The position numbers were made by a program, and so were the translations under genes. A stretch of DNA of 64,000 bases from Microtetraspora glauca (lineage in GTDB: Bacteria; Actinomycetota; Actinomycetes; Streptomycetales; Streptomycetaceae). Position 1 is the stretch's first letter, and every line of letters starts with the position of its first letter. The notes below the pieces were generated by a model. The model saw only the letters and a program-made list of their open reading frames with translations, did not search any database and was not told the origin of the DNA. This document shows positions 16,873 to 24,954 of this stretch, one piece after another. The DNA lies in the NCBI GenBank assembly GCA_000721275.1, contig JOFO01000015.1, positions 62,001 to 126,000 on the forward strand. Reading direction: 5' to 3'.

Positions 16873-16908
16873 GCCGGAGGGGACCGGCCCAGGCCGGTCC
16901 CCTCCGGC
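16873..16908. terminator. nrdJ / terD terminator
   Basis: Perfect 17-base arms starting GCCGGAGGGG with only a two-base CA between them, 9 bases past the nrdJ stop. It serves the convergent TerD gene too. Confidence 0.75.
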
Positions 16909-16955
16909 GTGCGCGGTACAGGCGTGAGGTGTTCCGCGTCCCGGGGCGGGTGGCG

Positions 16956-17486
16956 TCAGGCGCGCGGCGTGCCCATCAGGGAGCCGAAGGACTGCGGGTC
17001 CGTGTCGAAGCCCCGCGGCAGGGGGCGGAAGGTCCAGCCGGACGAGGCCTCGCGGACGAACTCGACGACCGTCGCGGCCGTCGCGTCGGCGACGCCGGCG
17101 AAGTCGTAAGCCAGCAGTTCCGTGTAGCCCTCGCTGACCCGGACCGAAGCCTGTGCTATCCGGCCGAAGGTCACCCGGCCGCCGCCCTGCTGTATCACCA
17201 CGCCGACCACCACGCGCGCGTACCGCTCGGCCAGACGGTCCAGTTCGAGCGTCATCGCCTCGTCGTAGCCGAATCCCTGCCCCGTGCGGCTGTCGCGCAG
17301 GAGGGTGATCGTCCCGTCGGGGGAGCGGCTGCCGAAGTGGACCAACTGCGCGGGCGTGCCGTGCGGGTCCTCGGCGGTGAAGACGGCGGCGACGAGATCC
17401 AGGTCGTGCGCGGGCGCGCCCGCCGGCGCCGGGTCCCACCGGAGCGCCACCTCCACCTTGCCGACGCCCTTGCTGAGTCCGCTCAC
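16956..17486 (-). CDS. TerD-family stress protein
   Basis: 176 residues. TerD/CABP family, calcium-binding beta-sandwich proteins linked to tellurite and other stress and, in Streptomyces, to development. Family features: KVEVALRWDP near the N-terminus, DLDLVAAVF, the acidic SPDGTITLLRDSRTGQGFGY loop region (about 55-75) that binds calcium, and AMTLELDRL followed by VVVGVVIQQ. The GTG start has GGGGAGG upstream. It stands alone, with no other ter gene in the window, so it is one of the dispersed Streptomyces TerD paralogues rather than part of a ter operon. Its exact role is unknown. Confidence 0.9.
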   Translation of the reverse strand: MSGLSKGVGKVEVALRWDPAPAGAPAHDLDLVAAVFTAEDPHGTPAQLVHFGSRSPDGTITLLRDSRTGQGFGYDEAMTLELDRLAERYARVVVGVVIQQGGGRVTFGRIAQASVRVSEGYTELLAYDFAGVADATAATVVEFVREASSGWTFRPLPRGFDTDPQSFGSLMGTPRA

Positions 17487-17705
17487 GCTGCCTCCCCTTT
17501 CCCCGTGTCCCCGTGCAGACCCTTCGCCCCGGGTCTGTCCTCATGGTGTCACGCACCTCCGACAGCCGGGCCGGCCGCGCCCGCCTCCGCGGCGCACACG
17601 TGCCGGAACCGGGCGCCCGACTGGCTGGAATCAGACGCCTCCTGACGAGGGGTCACGCGGGGCCCCGTCTGTGGAGACGGTCTGCCGGGGCGCTCGCCGG
17701 ACCCG

Positions 17706-17711
17706 TACGAT
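17706..17711 (+). promoter_or_regulatory. -10 element, YdbC-like gene (leaderless)
   Basis: TACGAT, six bases before GTG 17718. It supports GTG 17718 as start of a leaderless message. Confidence 0.5.
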
Positions 17712-17717
17712 GGCGCG

Positions 17718-18323
17718 GTGCTGGTCAAGTGGATTCGCTGCACCGTCGTGGACCGTCGAGGCTTCGAGCGGGGGCAGCGGAAGTGGGCGGGGCTGCTCGG
17801 GGAGCCGGGTTTCCGGGGGCAGGGCGGCGGCTGGAGCCGGGCCCGTCCCGAGATCGCGCACGTCTTCTCCTTCTGGGAGAGCCGGGCCTTCTACGACTCC
17901 TTCATGGCCCGCTCGCACGACCGGCTGGCCGCGGCGCAGTCCGGCACGTTCAAGGACGCCCAGGTCAGGCTCTTCGATCACCGTTTCGACGTGAAGACCG
18001 GTTTCGAGCCGAAGTTCTCGGACGCGGACGTGGCGCGGGTGGCGCACTGCCGAATCCACGAGGAGCGCGTGGAGCACTTCGCGCTGATGCAGGAGAAGGT
18101 GTGGAACCCGGCGATGGCCGGTTCCCCGGGCATGCTGCGGGGGCTGTTCGGCGAGGCGCCCGGCCACGAGTTCCTGGTGCTGTCGCTGTGGAACTCCGTC
18201 GCCGAGCACGGCAAGTACCGCGAGGAGCGGGTGGAGCGCCTCGGCCTGCGGGCGCAGACCGAGGCCGACGTGGCCGCCCTCTCGGGCGACGTGGTGCGGC
18301 TCGAACCCGCCTGGACGGTCTGA
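17718..18323 (+). CDS. YdbC-like protein (DUF4937), tandem dimeric alpha/beta-barrel repeats
   Basis: 201 residues. The protein looks like two repeats of about 95 residues, each with a beta-alpha-beta-beta-alpha-beta pattern: the first from LVKWIRCTVVDR through FSFWESRAFYDSFM, the second from VAHCRIHEERVEHF through LSLWNSVAEHGKY. The ferredoxin-like repeats resemble antibiotic-biosynthesis-monooxygenase/DUF4937 proteins such as YdbC. Function is unknown; no catalytic residues can be named. It lies between TerD (divergent) and a histidine phosphatase gene (same strand, 109 bases), each with its own promoter. Confidence 0.75.
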   Translation: MLVKWIRCTVVDRRGFERGQRKWAGLLGEPGFRGQGGGWSRARPEIAHVFSFWESRAFYDSFMARSHDRLAAAQSGTFKDAQVRLFDHRFDVKTGFEPKFSDADVARVAHCRIHEERVEHFALMQEKVWNPAMAGSPGMLRGLFGEAPGHEFLVLSLWNSVAEHGKYREERVERLGLRAQTEADVAALSGDVVRLEPAWTV

Positions 18324-18420
18324 GCGCGCCGTGGCCCCGCTCCGGCCTTCGCGAGGGCGGCCGGTACGCCGGACGGGCTCCGGCCGCCTCCTCGGCTGAG
18401 CCGAACGGGACGCCCCCCTT

Positions 18421-18426
18421 TAGGGT
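18421..18426 (+). promoter_or_regulatory. -10 element, histidine phosphatase gene (leaderless)
   Basis: TAGGGT, six bases before ATG 18433, with no ribosome binding site between. Confidence 0.55.
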
Positions 18427-18432
18427 CGGACC

Positions 18433-19092
18433 ATGGCACGACCGCGGCGCATCGTTCTCGTACGGCACGGGGAATCCGAAGGCAATGTCGACGACACCGT
18501 CTACGAGCGGGAGCCGGACCATGCCCTCCGGCTGACCGAGCGGGGCCGGCGGCAGGCGGAGGCGACCGGGGAGCGGCTCAGGGAGCTCTTCGGCGACGAG
18601 GCGGTCAGCGTGTACGTCTCGCCGTACCGCCGCACCCACGAGACGCTGCACGCCTTCCGGCTGCCGCCGGGCCGGGTGAGGGTCCGGGAGGAGCCGCGGC
18701 TGCGCGAGCAGGACTGGGGGAACTGGCAGGACCGGGAGGACGTACGGCTCCAGAAGGTCTACCGGGACGCGTACGGGCACTTCTTCTACCGCTTCGCCCA
18801 GGGCGAGTCGGGAGCCGACGTGTACGACCGGGTCGGGGCCTTCCTGGAGAGCCTCTACCGGAGCTTCGAGGCCCCCGACCACCCGCCGAACGTCCTGCTG
18901 GTGACCCACGGGCTGACCATGCGGCTCTTCTGCATGAGGTGGTTCCACTGGAGCGTGGCCGAATTCGAATCGCTGTCGAACCCGGGCAACGCGGAGACCC
19001 GGATCCTGGTGCTCGGAGAGGACGGACGCTATCGGCTGGACCGCCCGTTCGAACGCTGGTGTACCCCGGAACCGTACGGCCCCACCGGATAG
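18433..19092 (+). CDS. Histidine phosphatase (phosphoglycerate-mutase-like) family protein
   Basis: 219 residues. The catalytic RHG motif is VRHGESEGN (Arg11-His12-Gly13), where His12 would carry the phosphate. A second arginine lies in YVSPYRRTHET near 64, an acidic proton donor in LREQDWGNW near 95, and the second histidine in LLVTHGLTMR near 160. The order fits cofactor-independent phosphatases rather than glycolytic mutase. The leaderless -10 fixes ATG 18433. The next gene starts 12 bases after the stop but has its own -10. Substrate is unknown; it could be a broad-specificity phosphatase for sugar or nucleotide phosphates. Confidence 0.88.
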   Translation: MARPRRIVLVRHGESEGNVDDTVYEREPDHALRLTERGRRQAEATGERLRELFGDEAVSVYVSPYRRTHETLHAFRLPPGRVRVREEPRLREQDWGNWQDREDVRLQKVYRDAYGHFFYRFAQGESGADVYDRVGAFLESLYRSFEAPDHPPNVLLVTHGLTMRLFCMRWFHWSVAEFESLSNPGNAETRILVLGEDGRYRLDRPFERWCTPEPYGPTG

Positions 19093-19095
19093 AGT
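19090..19095 (+). promoter_or_regulatory. -10 element, ADP-ribosylglycohydrolase gene (leaderless)
   Basis: TAGAGT overlaps the end of the previous stop codon and ends 9 bases before ATG 19105. Confidence 0.5.
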
Positions 19096-19104
19096 GGCGC
19101 ACCG

Positions 19105-20019
19105 ATGATCGCTGACTCCTCATTCGCAGGGCGCGTCGACCGCGCCCTCGCCAGTCTGCGCGGACTGGCCGTGGGGGACGCCCTGGGATCCCAGTTCTTC
19201 GTCCCCGCGCACTACCCCCTCCTGAAGCGGCGCGAACTGCCGCCCGGCTCGTGGCAGTGGACCGACGACACGGAGATGGCCTGCTCCGTCGTCGCCGTCC
19301 TCGCCCGCCACGAGCGCATCGACCAGGACGCCCTGGCCGCCTCCTTCGCCGAGCACCACGACTTCGACCGGGGCTACGGTCCCGCCGTCAACCGGATGCT
19401 CCGGTTGATCCGGGAGGGCGGCGACTGGCGAGAACTCGCCGCCGCGCTCTTCAACGGGCAGGGCTCCTGGGGCAACGGCGCCGCCATGCGCATCGCCCCG
19501 CTCGGCGCCTGGTACGCCGACGACCCCGAGCAGGCCACCCATCAGGCCGAGATCTCCGCCTACCCCACCCACCAGCACCGCGAGGCCGTCGTCGGCGCCA
19601 TGGCGGTCGCCGCGGCGGCGGCCCTCGCGGCCGCTCCGGCGGGTCCGCCCACGCCCGAGGCGCTGCTCGACGGTGTGATCGCGCTGGTCCCGCGCAGCGC
19701 GGTCGGTGCCGGGCTGCGCCGGGCCCGCGACATGCTGGACTACGGCGACGCCGGGACCGTCGCGGCGGTGCTCGGCAGCGGCCGGCGGACCAGCGCGCAC
19801 GACACGGTGCCGTTCGCCCTCTGGTCGGCGGCCCGCGGCCTCGGCGACTTCGCGACGACGTTCTGGACGACGGCGCAGGTCGGCGGGGACGTCGACACGA
19901 CCTGCGCCATCGCCGGCGGAGTGGTGGCCTCGGCAGCCGCCGGCGCGCCGCCGGCCGCGTGGGCGGACCGGACCGAGGCGCTGCCCGCCTGGGTGCTGGA
20001 GGGCACGGCCCGCAGCTGA
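19105..20019 (+). CDS. ADP-ribosylglycohydrolase (DraG/ARH) family protein
   Basis: 304 residues. All-helical binuclear magnesium hydrolase that removes ADP-ribose from proteins or small molecules. Signatures: GLAVGDALGSQF (residues 20-31), QWTDDTEM (Thr53, Asp54, Asp55 metal ligands), SWGNGAAMRIAPLGAWY near 125, and VGGDVDTTCAIAGGVV near 255, which supplies the second metal-binding Asp-x-Asp-Thr set. All key acidic residues are present, so it should be active. ATG 19105 lies just downstream of a -10. No ADP-ribosyltransferase is found in the window. It is convergent with the MFS gene, with a terminator between. Confidence 0.92.
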   Translation: MIADSSFAGRVDRALASLRGLAVGDALGSQFFVPAHYPLLKRRELPPGSWQWTDDTEMACSVVAVLARHERIDQDALAASFAEHHDFDRGYGPAVNRMLRLIREGGDWRELAAALFNGQGSWGNGAAMRIAPLGAWYADDPEQATHQAEISAYPTHQHREAVVGAMAVAAAAALAAAPAGPPTPEALLDGVIALVPRSAVGAGLRRARDMLDYGDAGTVAAVLGSGRRTSAHDTVPFALWSAARGLGDFATTFWTTAQVGGDVDTTCAIAGGVVASAAAGAPPAAWADRTEALPAWVLEGTARS

Positions 20020-20036
20020 GCACGGCTGCGTACGGG

Positions 20037-20077
20037 GCGGATGCCCGGCCCTCGCGGAGTCCGGGCATCCGCCCTTT
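20037..20077. terminator. Bidirectional terminator, hydrolase / MFS
   Basis: Arms GCGGATGCCCGG and CCGGGCATCCGC, 12 perfect pairs, loop of 12, followed on the plus strand by CCTTTT, one of the few U-containing terminators here. Confidence 0.8.
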
Positions 20078-20134
20078 TGCCGCCGGTCCGGCCGTACCCG
20101 GGGCGGACCTCTCCGCCGCGCGTACGGCCGGCTG

Positions 20135-21688
20135 TCAGGCGACGGGGCCGGCGGCCTCGGCCTTGCCGCTGAGGGCCGCCAGGTCGCTCTTGCGGACCCG
20201 GATCACCAGCACCGCGGTGAGGAGCGCGACGGCGACCATCGCCACGGCCGCGGTGAACGCCGTCGCGATGCCTGAGGTCAGCACCTCGTGGCTCCACGGC
20301 GCCGGCAGTTCCTTCGTCCGCAGGAACTCGGCCTTCTGCTCGGGCGTCGCCGACGCCAGGAAGTCCGCCGCCTGCTTCTCGCCCTCGGTACGGCTCGCCG
20401 TGCCGAAGACCGTCACCAGGATGGACAGGCCCAGCGAGCCGCCCACCTGCTGGGTCGCGTTGAGCAGCCCGGACGCGGCGCCGGCCTCGTGCTGGGCCAC
20501 CCCGGAGACGGCCGTCAGCGTCAGGGTGACGAAGTTCAGCCCCATGCCGAAGCCGAACAGGACCATGGGTCCGAGCACCCCGCTCGCGTACCCGCTGTCC
20601 GCGTCGATGAAGGTCAGCCAGAACAGGCCGAGGCCGGTGATCGTCGAACCGGTCACCATGAACGGCTTCGGGCCCAGGACGGGCAGGAACCGCTGCGACA
20701 GGCCGGCGCCGGTCACGATGGCCACGGTGACCGGGAGGAACGCGAGCCCGGACGCGATCGGCGAGTACCCCAGCACGCCCTGCACCCACAGGACGATGAA
20801 GAAGAACATGCCGAACATGGCCGCCGCGAGGCTCAGCATGATCACGTACGTGCCGGAGCGGTTCCGGTCGGCGAACATCCGCAGCGGTGTGATCGGTTCC
20901 TTCGCGCGCGACTCGACCAGGGCGAAGGCGACGAGCAGCAGGACGGCGGCGGCGAACGAGCCGACGGTCAGCGCGTCCTTCCAGCCCTGCTCCGAGGCGC
21001 GGATGAAGCCGTAGACCAGGGCGGCCATGCCGAGCGTCGACGTCGCCGCCCCCGCGATGTCGAAGCGGCCCGGGTGGCGCTCCGACTCGCTGATGTACCG
21101 GGGGGTGAGGAAGGCGATCAGCAGGCCGATGGGCACGTTGACGAAGAGCACCCAGCGCCAGTCCAGCCACTCGGTGAGCATGCCGCCGGCGAGCAGCCCG
21201 ATCGCGCCGCCGCCGGCCGAGACGGCGGCGAAGACGCCGAAGGCCCGGTTCCGCTCCGGGCCCTCGGGGAAGGTGGTGGTGATCAGGGCGAGCGAGGTGG
21301 GCGAGGCGATCGCGCCGCCCACGCCCTGCAGCGCCCGCGCGGCGAGCAGGTGCCACGGCTCCTGCGCGAAGCCGCCGAGCAGCGAGGCGAAGGTGAAGAT
21401 CAGGATGCCGGCCATGAAGACCCGGCGGCGGCCGAGGATGTCGCCCGCCCGGCCGCCGAGGAGCAGCAGGCCGCCGAAGGTCAGCGTGTAGGCGCTGAGC
21501 ACCCACGACAGGTCGGTGGTGGAGAAGGAGAGCGCGTCCTGGATGTGCGGGAGCGCGATGTTCACGATCGTGGCGTCGAGGACGACCATCAGCTGACAGG
21601 CGGCGATGACCGTCAGGGCGATTCCCGGCCGGCCCCGGGAGCCGGCCAGGCCTTTCTCGGTCTGTGTGTCGACCGGAGTCGTTGTCAC
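20135..21688 (-). CDS. MFS drug efflux transporter, DHA2 (EmrB/QacA) family
   Basis: 517 residues with about 14 hydrophobic membrane segments, the DHA2 topology of proton-driven multidrug exporters. Motif C-like and DHA2 landmarks: VVLDATIVNIALPHIQ in TM1, LLLGGRAGDILGRRR (motif A, loop 2-3), ARALQGVGGAIASPTSLALI, and WRWVLFVNVPIG. The GTG at 21688 has a G-rich site 8 bases upstream; the longer frame adds MKNSERSRSLPFFRGG over the operator and is unlikely. It is divergent from a TetR gene, and two matching palindromes lie in between, so the pump is probably repressed by that regulator and induced by its substrate. Substrate unknown. Confidence 0.93.
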   Translation of the reverse strand: MTTTPVDTQTEKGLAGSRGRPGIALTVIAACQLMVVLDATIVNIALPHIQDALSFSTTDLSWVLSAYTLTFGGLLLLGGRAGDILGRRRVFMAGILIFTFASLLGGFAQEPWHLLAARALQGVGGAIASPTSLALITTTFPEGPERNRAFGVFAAVSAGGGAIGLLAGGMLTEWLDWRWVLFVNVPIGLLIAFLTPRYISESERHPGRFDIAGAATSTLGMAALVYGFIRASEQGWKDALTVGSFAAAVLLLVAFALVESRAKEPITPLRMFADRNRSGTYVIMLSLAAAMFGMFFFIVLWVQGVLGYSPIASGLAFLPVTVAIVTGAGLSQRFLPVLGPKPFMVTGSTITGLGLFWLTFIDADSGYASGVLGPMVLFGFGMGLNFVTLTLTAVSGVAQHEAGAASGLLNATQQVGGSLGLSILVTVFGTASRTEGEKQAADFLASATPEQKAEFLRTKELPAPWSHEVLTSGIATAFTAAVAMVAVALLTAVLVIRVRKSDLAALSGKAEAAGPVA

Positions 21689-21713
21689 GGTGGACCCCCC
21701 ACGGAAGAATGGC

Positions 21714-21733
21714 AGTGAACGCGACCGTTCACT
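21714..21733. promoter_or_regulatory. TetR operator 1, MFS/TetR intergenic
   Basis: Perfect palindrome AGTGAACG-CGAC-CGTTCACT, 26-45 bases before the MFS start. Confidence 0.75.
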
Positions 21734-21760
21734 GTTCTTCAACGGTAGTGACTCCCTCTC

Positions 21761-21780
21761 AGAGAACGCAACCGTTCACT
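21761..21780. promoter_or_regulatory. TetR operator 2, MFS/TetR intergenic
   Basis: AGAGAACG-CAAC-CGTTCACT, the same motif with one changed base in the left arm, 47 bases centre-to-centre from operator 1 and 44 bases before the TetR start. Confidence 0.7.
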
Positions 21781-21824
21781 GAGCACCGCCGGTGATTCGC
21801 CACGTCCCCAACGGAGAGAACCTG

Positions 21825-22454
21825 ATGATGACTTCGCGCTCCGCGGCCGCCGCTCGGCCGGACGGAGCCGCGCCGCGCAGACGCGGGCCGGTGCTCGAAC
21901 GCGCCATTCTGGAGGCGGCGCTGGAGCAGCTGAGCAGCGTCGGATGGAACGGCCTGACCATGGAGGGTGTCGCACTCGGCGCGCAGACGGGCAAAGCCGC
22001 GGTGTACCGGCGCTGGCCGTCCCGGGAAGACCTCGTGGCCGACGCCCTCCAGGCCGGATTGCCGCGCTTCGACGAGCCCGCCCCCGACCTCGGCGGCTTC
22101 CGCGACGAGCTGTACGAGCTCTGCCGGCGCGTCCGCGACGCCATGAACTCGCGCTCCGGCGTCGCCATCCGCGCGGTCCTTCACGAATGCGACGAGGAGG
22201 CCGCCGTCCGCTTCCGCGGACTGATCCAGACCAAGGTCGTCGAACCGTCGAAACGGCTCTTCTCGGACGTCCTGGAGCGCGGGATCACACGGAGAGAGGT
22301 GCGTCCGGACGCCGTCGACGACCTCGTCCTCGACGTCATCCCGGCGCTGATGATGTACCGCGCCAAGGTGTGCGGCAGCGAATGGGACGATGCCGAGCTG
22401 GCCGCTGTCGTCGACCGGATCATGGTCCCGCTGGTGCGCTCGGCGCCCGCCTGA
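21825..22454 (+). CDS. TetR/AcrR-family repressor (controls adjacent MFS pump)
   Basis: 209 residues. N-terminal HTH at about 25-70: LERAILEAALEQLSSVGWNGL, then VALGAQTGKAAVYRRWPSRE, the recognition helix region. The C-terminal ligand domain is of the TetR_C_16-like type seen beside drug exporters. ATG 21825 (or 21828) has GGAGAGAA upstream; the frame's earlier ATG at 21792 would overlap the region next to operator 2. It probably represses both itself and the MFS gene through the two palindromes. Inducer unknown. Confidence 0.88.
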   Translation: MMTSRSAAAARPDGAAPRRRGPVLERAILEAALEQLSSVGWNGLTMEGVALGAQTGKAAVYRRWPSREDLVADALQAGLPRFDEPAPDLGGFRDELYELCRRVRDAMNSRSGVAIRAVLHECDEEAAVRFRGLIQTKVVEPSKRLFSDVLERGITRREVRPDAVDDLVLDVIPALMMYRAKVCGSEWDDAELAAVVDRIMVPLVRSAPA

Positions 22455-22522
22455 CCGGGCCCGCGGCACGGCGGCGGACCGCCTGACGGGAATCCGGGTA
22501 CCGCACGCGGCACCCGGCGGCG

Positions 22523-22528
22523 TAACCT
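22523..22528 (+). promoter_or_regulatory. -10 element, rnhB (near-leaderless)
   Basis: TAACCT, 10 bases before ATG 22539. Confidence 0.45.
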
Positions 22529-22538
22529 GTCAGGCGCC

Positions 22539-23246
22539 ATGCCGTACGAACCCCCTACTCACACCGTCGAGCGGTCGCTCCGAGCCACCACCGGCGCCAG
22601 GATCGTCGCCGGGGTCGACGAGGTCGGACGCGGGGCGTGGGCCGGGCCCGTCACCGTGTGCGCGGCCGTCACCGGGCTGCGCCGTCCCCCCGAGGGACTG
22701 ACCGACTCCAAGCTGATCGCCCCCAAGCGGCGCGCCGAACTCGCCGCCGAGCTGGAGCGCTGGGTCACCGCCTACGCGCTCGGCGAGGCGTCCGCGCAGG
22801 AGATCGACGAACTCGGGATGACCGCGGCCCTGCGCCTCGCGGCCGTACGGGCCCTCGACGGCCTCCCGGTCCGCCCGGACGCGGTGATCCTCGACGGCAA
22901 GCACGACTACCTCGGCAGCCCCTGGCAGGTGCGCACGGTGATCAAGGGCGACCAGTCCTGCGTCGCGGTCGCCGCGGCCTCCGTGATCGCCAAGGTACGG
23001 CGGGACGCCTTCATGGCCGGCCTCGACACCGGCCCGGGCTGCGCGGGCTACGGCTTCGCGGCGAACGCGGGCTACCCTTCGCCCGTCCACAAGGCCATGC
23101 TCGAAGAGCTGGGACCCACCCCGTACCACCGGCTCTCCTGGGCCTACCTGGACGCCATGCCCCGGTGGCGCCACCTCAAGAAGGTCCGCCTCTCCGCGGA
23201 GGCGGCCGCTCTGGAGAGCGGGGGCCAGCTCGGCTTCGACTTCTGA
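22539..23246 (+). CDS. rnhB: Ribonuclease HII
   Basis: 235 residues. Cleaves RNA in RNA/DNA hybrids and single ribonucleotides in DNA. The catalytic acids are visible: Asp27-Glu28 in [12 protein letters not shown], Asp in ILDGKHDYL near 112, and Asp in [11 protein letters not shown] near 150, after the conserved VAAASVIAK. The C-terminal [23 protein letters not shown] is typical. The start is fixed by the nearby -10. It stands between the TetR gene and a Pro-rich hypothetical, all on the plus strand. Confidence 0.97.
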   Translation: MPYEPPTHTVERSLRATTGARIVAGVDEVGRGAWAGPVTVCAAVTGLRRPPEGLTDSKLIAPKRRAELAAELERWVTAYALGEASAQEIDELGMTAALRLAAVRALDGLPVRPDAVILDGKHDYLGSPWQVRTVIKGDQSCVAVAAASVIAKVRRDAFMAGLDTGPGCAGYGFAANAGYPSPVHKAMLEELGPTPYHRLSWAYLDAMPRWRHLKKVRLSAEAAALESGGQLGFDF

Positions 23247-23352
23247 TCTTCCGGCCGCGGGACCTCACCGACGAGGCCCCGCAGGACCGGGGGCGCCCCT
23301 GTGCGCCCACCCGACGGTGCCGTCCGAAACGGCATTTGATAGACATCCACCC

Positions 23353-23976
23353 ATGCCTCTCCCTCCCGAGGAGCCTCAGATTCACGAGAGCGCCCAGGGT
23401 CCTAGCGCCACCGCGGCCGCCGGCCGCCCCGCGCCGACCCCACGTCCCGTCCCCGGCCCGCGTTCGGCGGCCTCCCCGCGTCCCGGCCGTCCGGGCCCCG
23501 GCCCGGCCCGCCCCGCTCCGCCGGCCCCGCGGCCCGTCCCCGGCCCGCCCGCGCCCGCGAACCGTCCGGCGAATCGTTCCGCTGACGGCCCGCAGCTCCA
23601 GCTCGTCCCGGCCCCGGCCGGCGGCGCCCTCGACGCCGCCGAGGAGGCCCTCGACCTGCTCCTCGACAGCGGCCGGTCGCCCGGCGAGGTCCTGGTGCTC
23701 ACCACCGGCGAGCGCCACCCCTGGGCCGCGCACGAGCTCTCCTTCGGAGAGGCCGCCTACTGGGCCCAGCAGGACACCGCCGAGGACGTGTTCTTCGCGG
23801 ACGCCGCCTCCGTGGACCGGGTCTCCGCCCGTCCCGTGGTGATCGTCGCCGTCAACGGCGGCGACGACGAGACGGTCGCCCGGGCCCTGCCGGTCGCCCG
23901 CTCGCGCGCGGGTGCCCTGCTCGTGGTCTGCGGTGACCCGCAGCGCGTCACCGCGGTGCTCGCCGCCGGAGTCTGA
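23353..23976 (+). CDS. Hypothetical protein with Pro/Ala-rich N-terminus
   Basis: 207 residues. Residues about 10-80 are a low-complexity run of Pro, Ala, Arg and Gly, probably disordered. Residues 85-207 form a compact alpha/beta domain: LQLVPAPAGGALDAAEEALD, VLVLTTGERHPWAAHELSF, DVFFADAAS, PVVIVAVNGG, and ALLVVCGDPQRVTAVL. The strand pattern faintly resembles the second RecA lobe of UvrD/Rep helicases, but no P-loop or complete helicase motif exists, so I infer no activity. ATG 23353 follows a GATAGA -10 candidate by 9 bases. It sits between rnhB and the recQ region, and I recall conserved equivalents in other Streptomyces. Confidence 0.7.
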   Translation: MPLPPEEPQIHESAQGPSATAAAGRPAPTPRPVPGPRSAASPRPGRPGPGPARPAPPAPRPVPGPPAPANRPANRSADGPQLQLVPAPAGGALDAAEEALDLLLDSGRSPGEVLVLTTGERHPWAAHELSFGEAAYWAQQDTAEDVFFADAASVDRVSARPVVIVAVNGGDDETVARALPVARSRAGALLVVCGDPQRVTAVLAAGV

Positions 23977-24099
23977 CCGGTCGCGCCTCCGCCGGACCGG
24001 CACCGGCCCGGCGGAGCGGCGGACACCTCCGGGCGAGCGTTCGGCGTGCCGCGCCGCGCGTGGCGGCTCCACAGCCGGTTTCGCGCGACGGACGACGGC

Positions 24100-24726
24100 T
24101 CAGCGCGCCGCGACCCTGCGCAGGGGCTCGGCCGCTCCGCCGGCCGTCCTCGGCGCGAGGTGACCGAAGTCGTCGTTCGGCTCGCCGAGTGCGAGCGGAG
24201 CGGAGTCCGCGCTCGGCCGACGGCCGCCCCTGCCTTCGCCGGAGACCTGCCAGCCGGCCTGGGTGAGGGTGATGTACGCGCCGCAGCGCAGCCCGTGGAG
24301 CGTGCAGGCGTCACGGAGCCCCCACATCCAGGCTCCGTCCTCCTCCGTCCAGCGCTCGTCGCCGTCGCGGCAGTAGACGAGGACGGCGGTCCGCACGGGG
24401 GTGCGGCGCCGCAGGTCGTGCGGCACCACGCGCCGCAGATGGGCGAGGAGCGCGTTCCGGAACTCCCAGCCGTCGGCGGGGCCGGGCCGGCGCGTGAAGG
24501 AGGCGCTCGCGGTGAGCCGTTCCTCGTGGTCGAGCACCGCCACGATCGCCGTCGCGGGCCGCGGACGATGGCGGGAATGGAGTCCGCTCACGACCTCACG
24601 GGGACTGCGCAGCAAGGGAATTCCGGCCGCGGCCCAGTCCGCCGGTTCCAGCATCCGGGCGAGGCGGCTCGCGGAGGCGGAGCCGGCACCGAGCGAGGTG
24701 GTGGACGGAGCGAATCCGAGGGTCAC
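24100..24726 (-). CDS. Hypothetical protein
   Basis: 208 residues. I do not recognise the family. The protein starts VTLGFAPSTTSLG (GTG with GGGAGGA upstream), has ATAIVAVLDHEERLTASASF near the middle, then VRTAVLVYCRDGDERWTEED and GLRDACTLHGLRCGAYITLT. The alternating hydrophobic strands suggest an alpha/beta fold of about 150 residues, with a charged, probably disordered C-terminus (PLALGEPNDDFGHLAP). No signal peptide or membrane segment. It is oriented like recQ but separated by 228 bases that contain repeats and AT-richer sequence, so it probably has its own regulated promoter. Confidence 0.7.
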   Translation of the reverse strand: MTLGFAPSTTSLGAGSASASRLARMLEPADWAAAGIPLLRSPREVVSGLHSRHRPRPATAIVAVLDHEERLTASASFTRRPGPADGWEFRNALLAHLRRVVPHDLRRRTPVRTAVLVYCRDGDERWTEEDGAWMWGLRDACTLHGLRCGAYITLTQAGWQVSGEGRGGRRPSADSAPLALGEPNDDFGHLAPRTAGGAAEPLRRVAAR

Positions 24727-24880
24727 GGTCCTCCCTTCGGATACGCGCCCGCGAGGCGGGCAAGGTGGGGTGAGGGCGCAGCACGGCACAGTCCTTCCGG
24801 ACCGCTTCGAGCCGTGTGGGGCGGTTCCCCAATTCTGTCTCGGCCCGAGCGGGGGCGGCAACGAGCAATTGAGGCGGCTG

Positions 24881-24928
24881 ACGGTAATGAACCGTTATGC
24901 CACTGATATCCCTGCCCAGTTACCCAGT
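24881..24928. promoter_or_regulatory. Repeats in promoter region of hypothetical gene
   Basis: Inverted repeat ACGGT-AATGA-ACCGT (24881-24895) and direct repeat CCCAGT (24915-24920 and 24923-24928; period 8), in an unusually AT-rich stretch between recQ and the hypothetical gene on the minus strand. They resemble binding sites, but I cannot name a factor. Confidence 0.4.
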
Positions 24929-24954
24929 ATTCACTCGCCGTTTCCCAGCCCTTC

